Assembly: GCA_002363695.1 (NCBI GenBank)
Contig: DEWO01000053.1
Span: forward strand, 4,167 to 20,461
Reading direction: 5' to 3'
Source: Prevotella sp. UBA3208
GTDB taxonomy: Bacteria > Bacteroidota > Bacteroidia > Bacteroidales > Bacteroidaceae
Length of the DNA stretch: 16,295 bases
Under the pieces are notes generated by a model. That model saw nothing but the letters and a program-made list of their open reading frames with translations, made no database searches and was not told the DNA's origin. Of this stretch, positions 16,264 to 16,295 are shown piece after piece (within the stretch, counting starts at the first letter, position 1; each line of letters opens with the position of its first letter). The position numbers and the translations under genes were made by a program.

Positions 16264-16295
16264 GCTACACTGCGCAGTCGAATAATAATCAGGTT
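16236..16295 (-). CDS. leuA leader peptide, C-terminal part
   Basis: The minus-strand frame entering at the window edge reads NLIIIRLRSVAGSDEVCIN and stops at TAA (16238-16236). It has three consecutive Ile codons (ATT) flanked by Leu, and Val codons further on, which fits a regulatory leader peptide for a branched-chain amino acid operon. The start codon lies beyond the right edge. The codons GCC GGA AGT GAT also encode the antiterminator strand. A 10-base palindrome ACTGCGCAGT (16269-16278) lies within the peptide codons. The gene is inferred from codon content and its place before the terminator; start and ribosome site cannot be seen. Confidence 0.68.
   Translation of the reverse strand, partial: NLIIIRLRSVAGSDEVCIN

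Noticed and set aside
16269..16278. Palindrome ACTGCGCAGT as an operator site
   Set aside because: It lies within the leader-peptide codons, downstream of any likely promoter, and a single 10-base palindrome is weak evidence for a regulator site.

Overview
The window looks like a chromosomal core region from a Bacteroidales bacterium, most likely Prevotella-like. The signs are promoter elements of the TAnnTTTG type, weak or absent Shine-Dalgarno sequences, a Bacteroidota-type SecA of about 1,120 residues with a large N-terminal insertion, a DUF4105/Lnb-type membrane protein, and a lipoprotein-form LptC. I see no rRNA, tRNA, CRISPR array, transposase or phage gene. Coding density is high, and no stretch over 300 bases lacks a gene.

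Region 1 (1-1674, minus strand) holds the 5' part of lptC and, just upstream, an outer-membrane beta-barrel gene overlapping it by 16 bp. Its promoter faces away from a second TAATTTTG box that may drive region 2.

Region 2 (1675-8498, plus strand) holds four genes. The first two are an Lnb-type lipoprotein N-acyltransferase candidate and an alkaline-phosphatase-superfamily protein whose active site appears dismantled; they overlap by ATGA. Next comes secA with its own promoter, then an orphan ABC ATPase. An A-rich hairpin and the secA promoter are packed back to back in front of secA.

Region 3 (8499-8621) is a convergent junction with two perfect inverted repeats, one of them flanking the stop codon of the minus-strand gene.

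Region 4 (8595-16295, minus strand) is a leucine-type operon in the order leader, leuA, leuC, leuD, second LeuA-family synthase (possibly citramalate synthase), leuB. It continues into two envelope genes, a secreted TPR protein and a membrane-anchored DUF5715/M15-like protein. Genes overlap or are closely spaced throughout. The leader at the right edge looks like a translation-coupled attenuator: the end of a peptide with three consecutive Ile codons, a strong terminator hairpin with a U-run, and a 9-nt segment in the peptide-coding region complementary to the 5' arm and loop of that terminator.

The least expected structural signal is a family of degenerate 8-bp tandem repeats (consensus near GWAAWAAC on the coding strand). 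It appears at three gene junctions, each time in strict 8-bp register and starting at or just after a stop codon.
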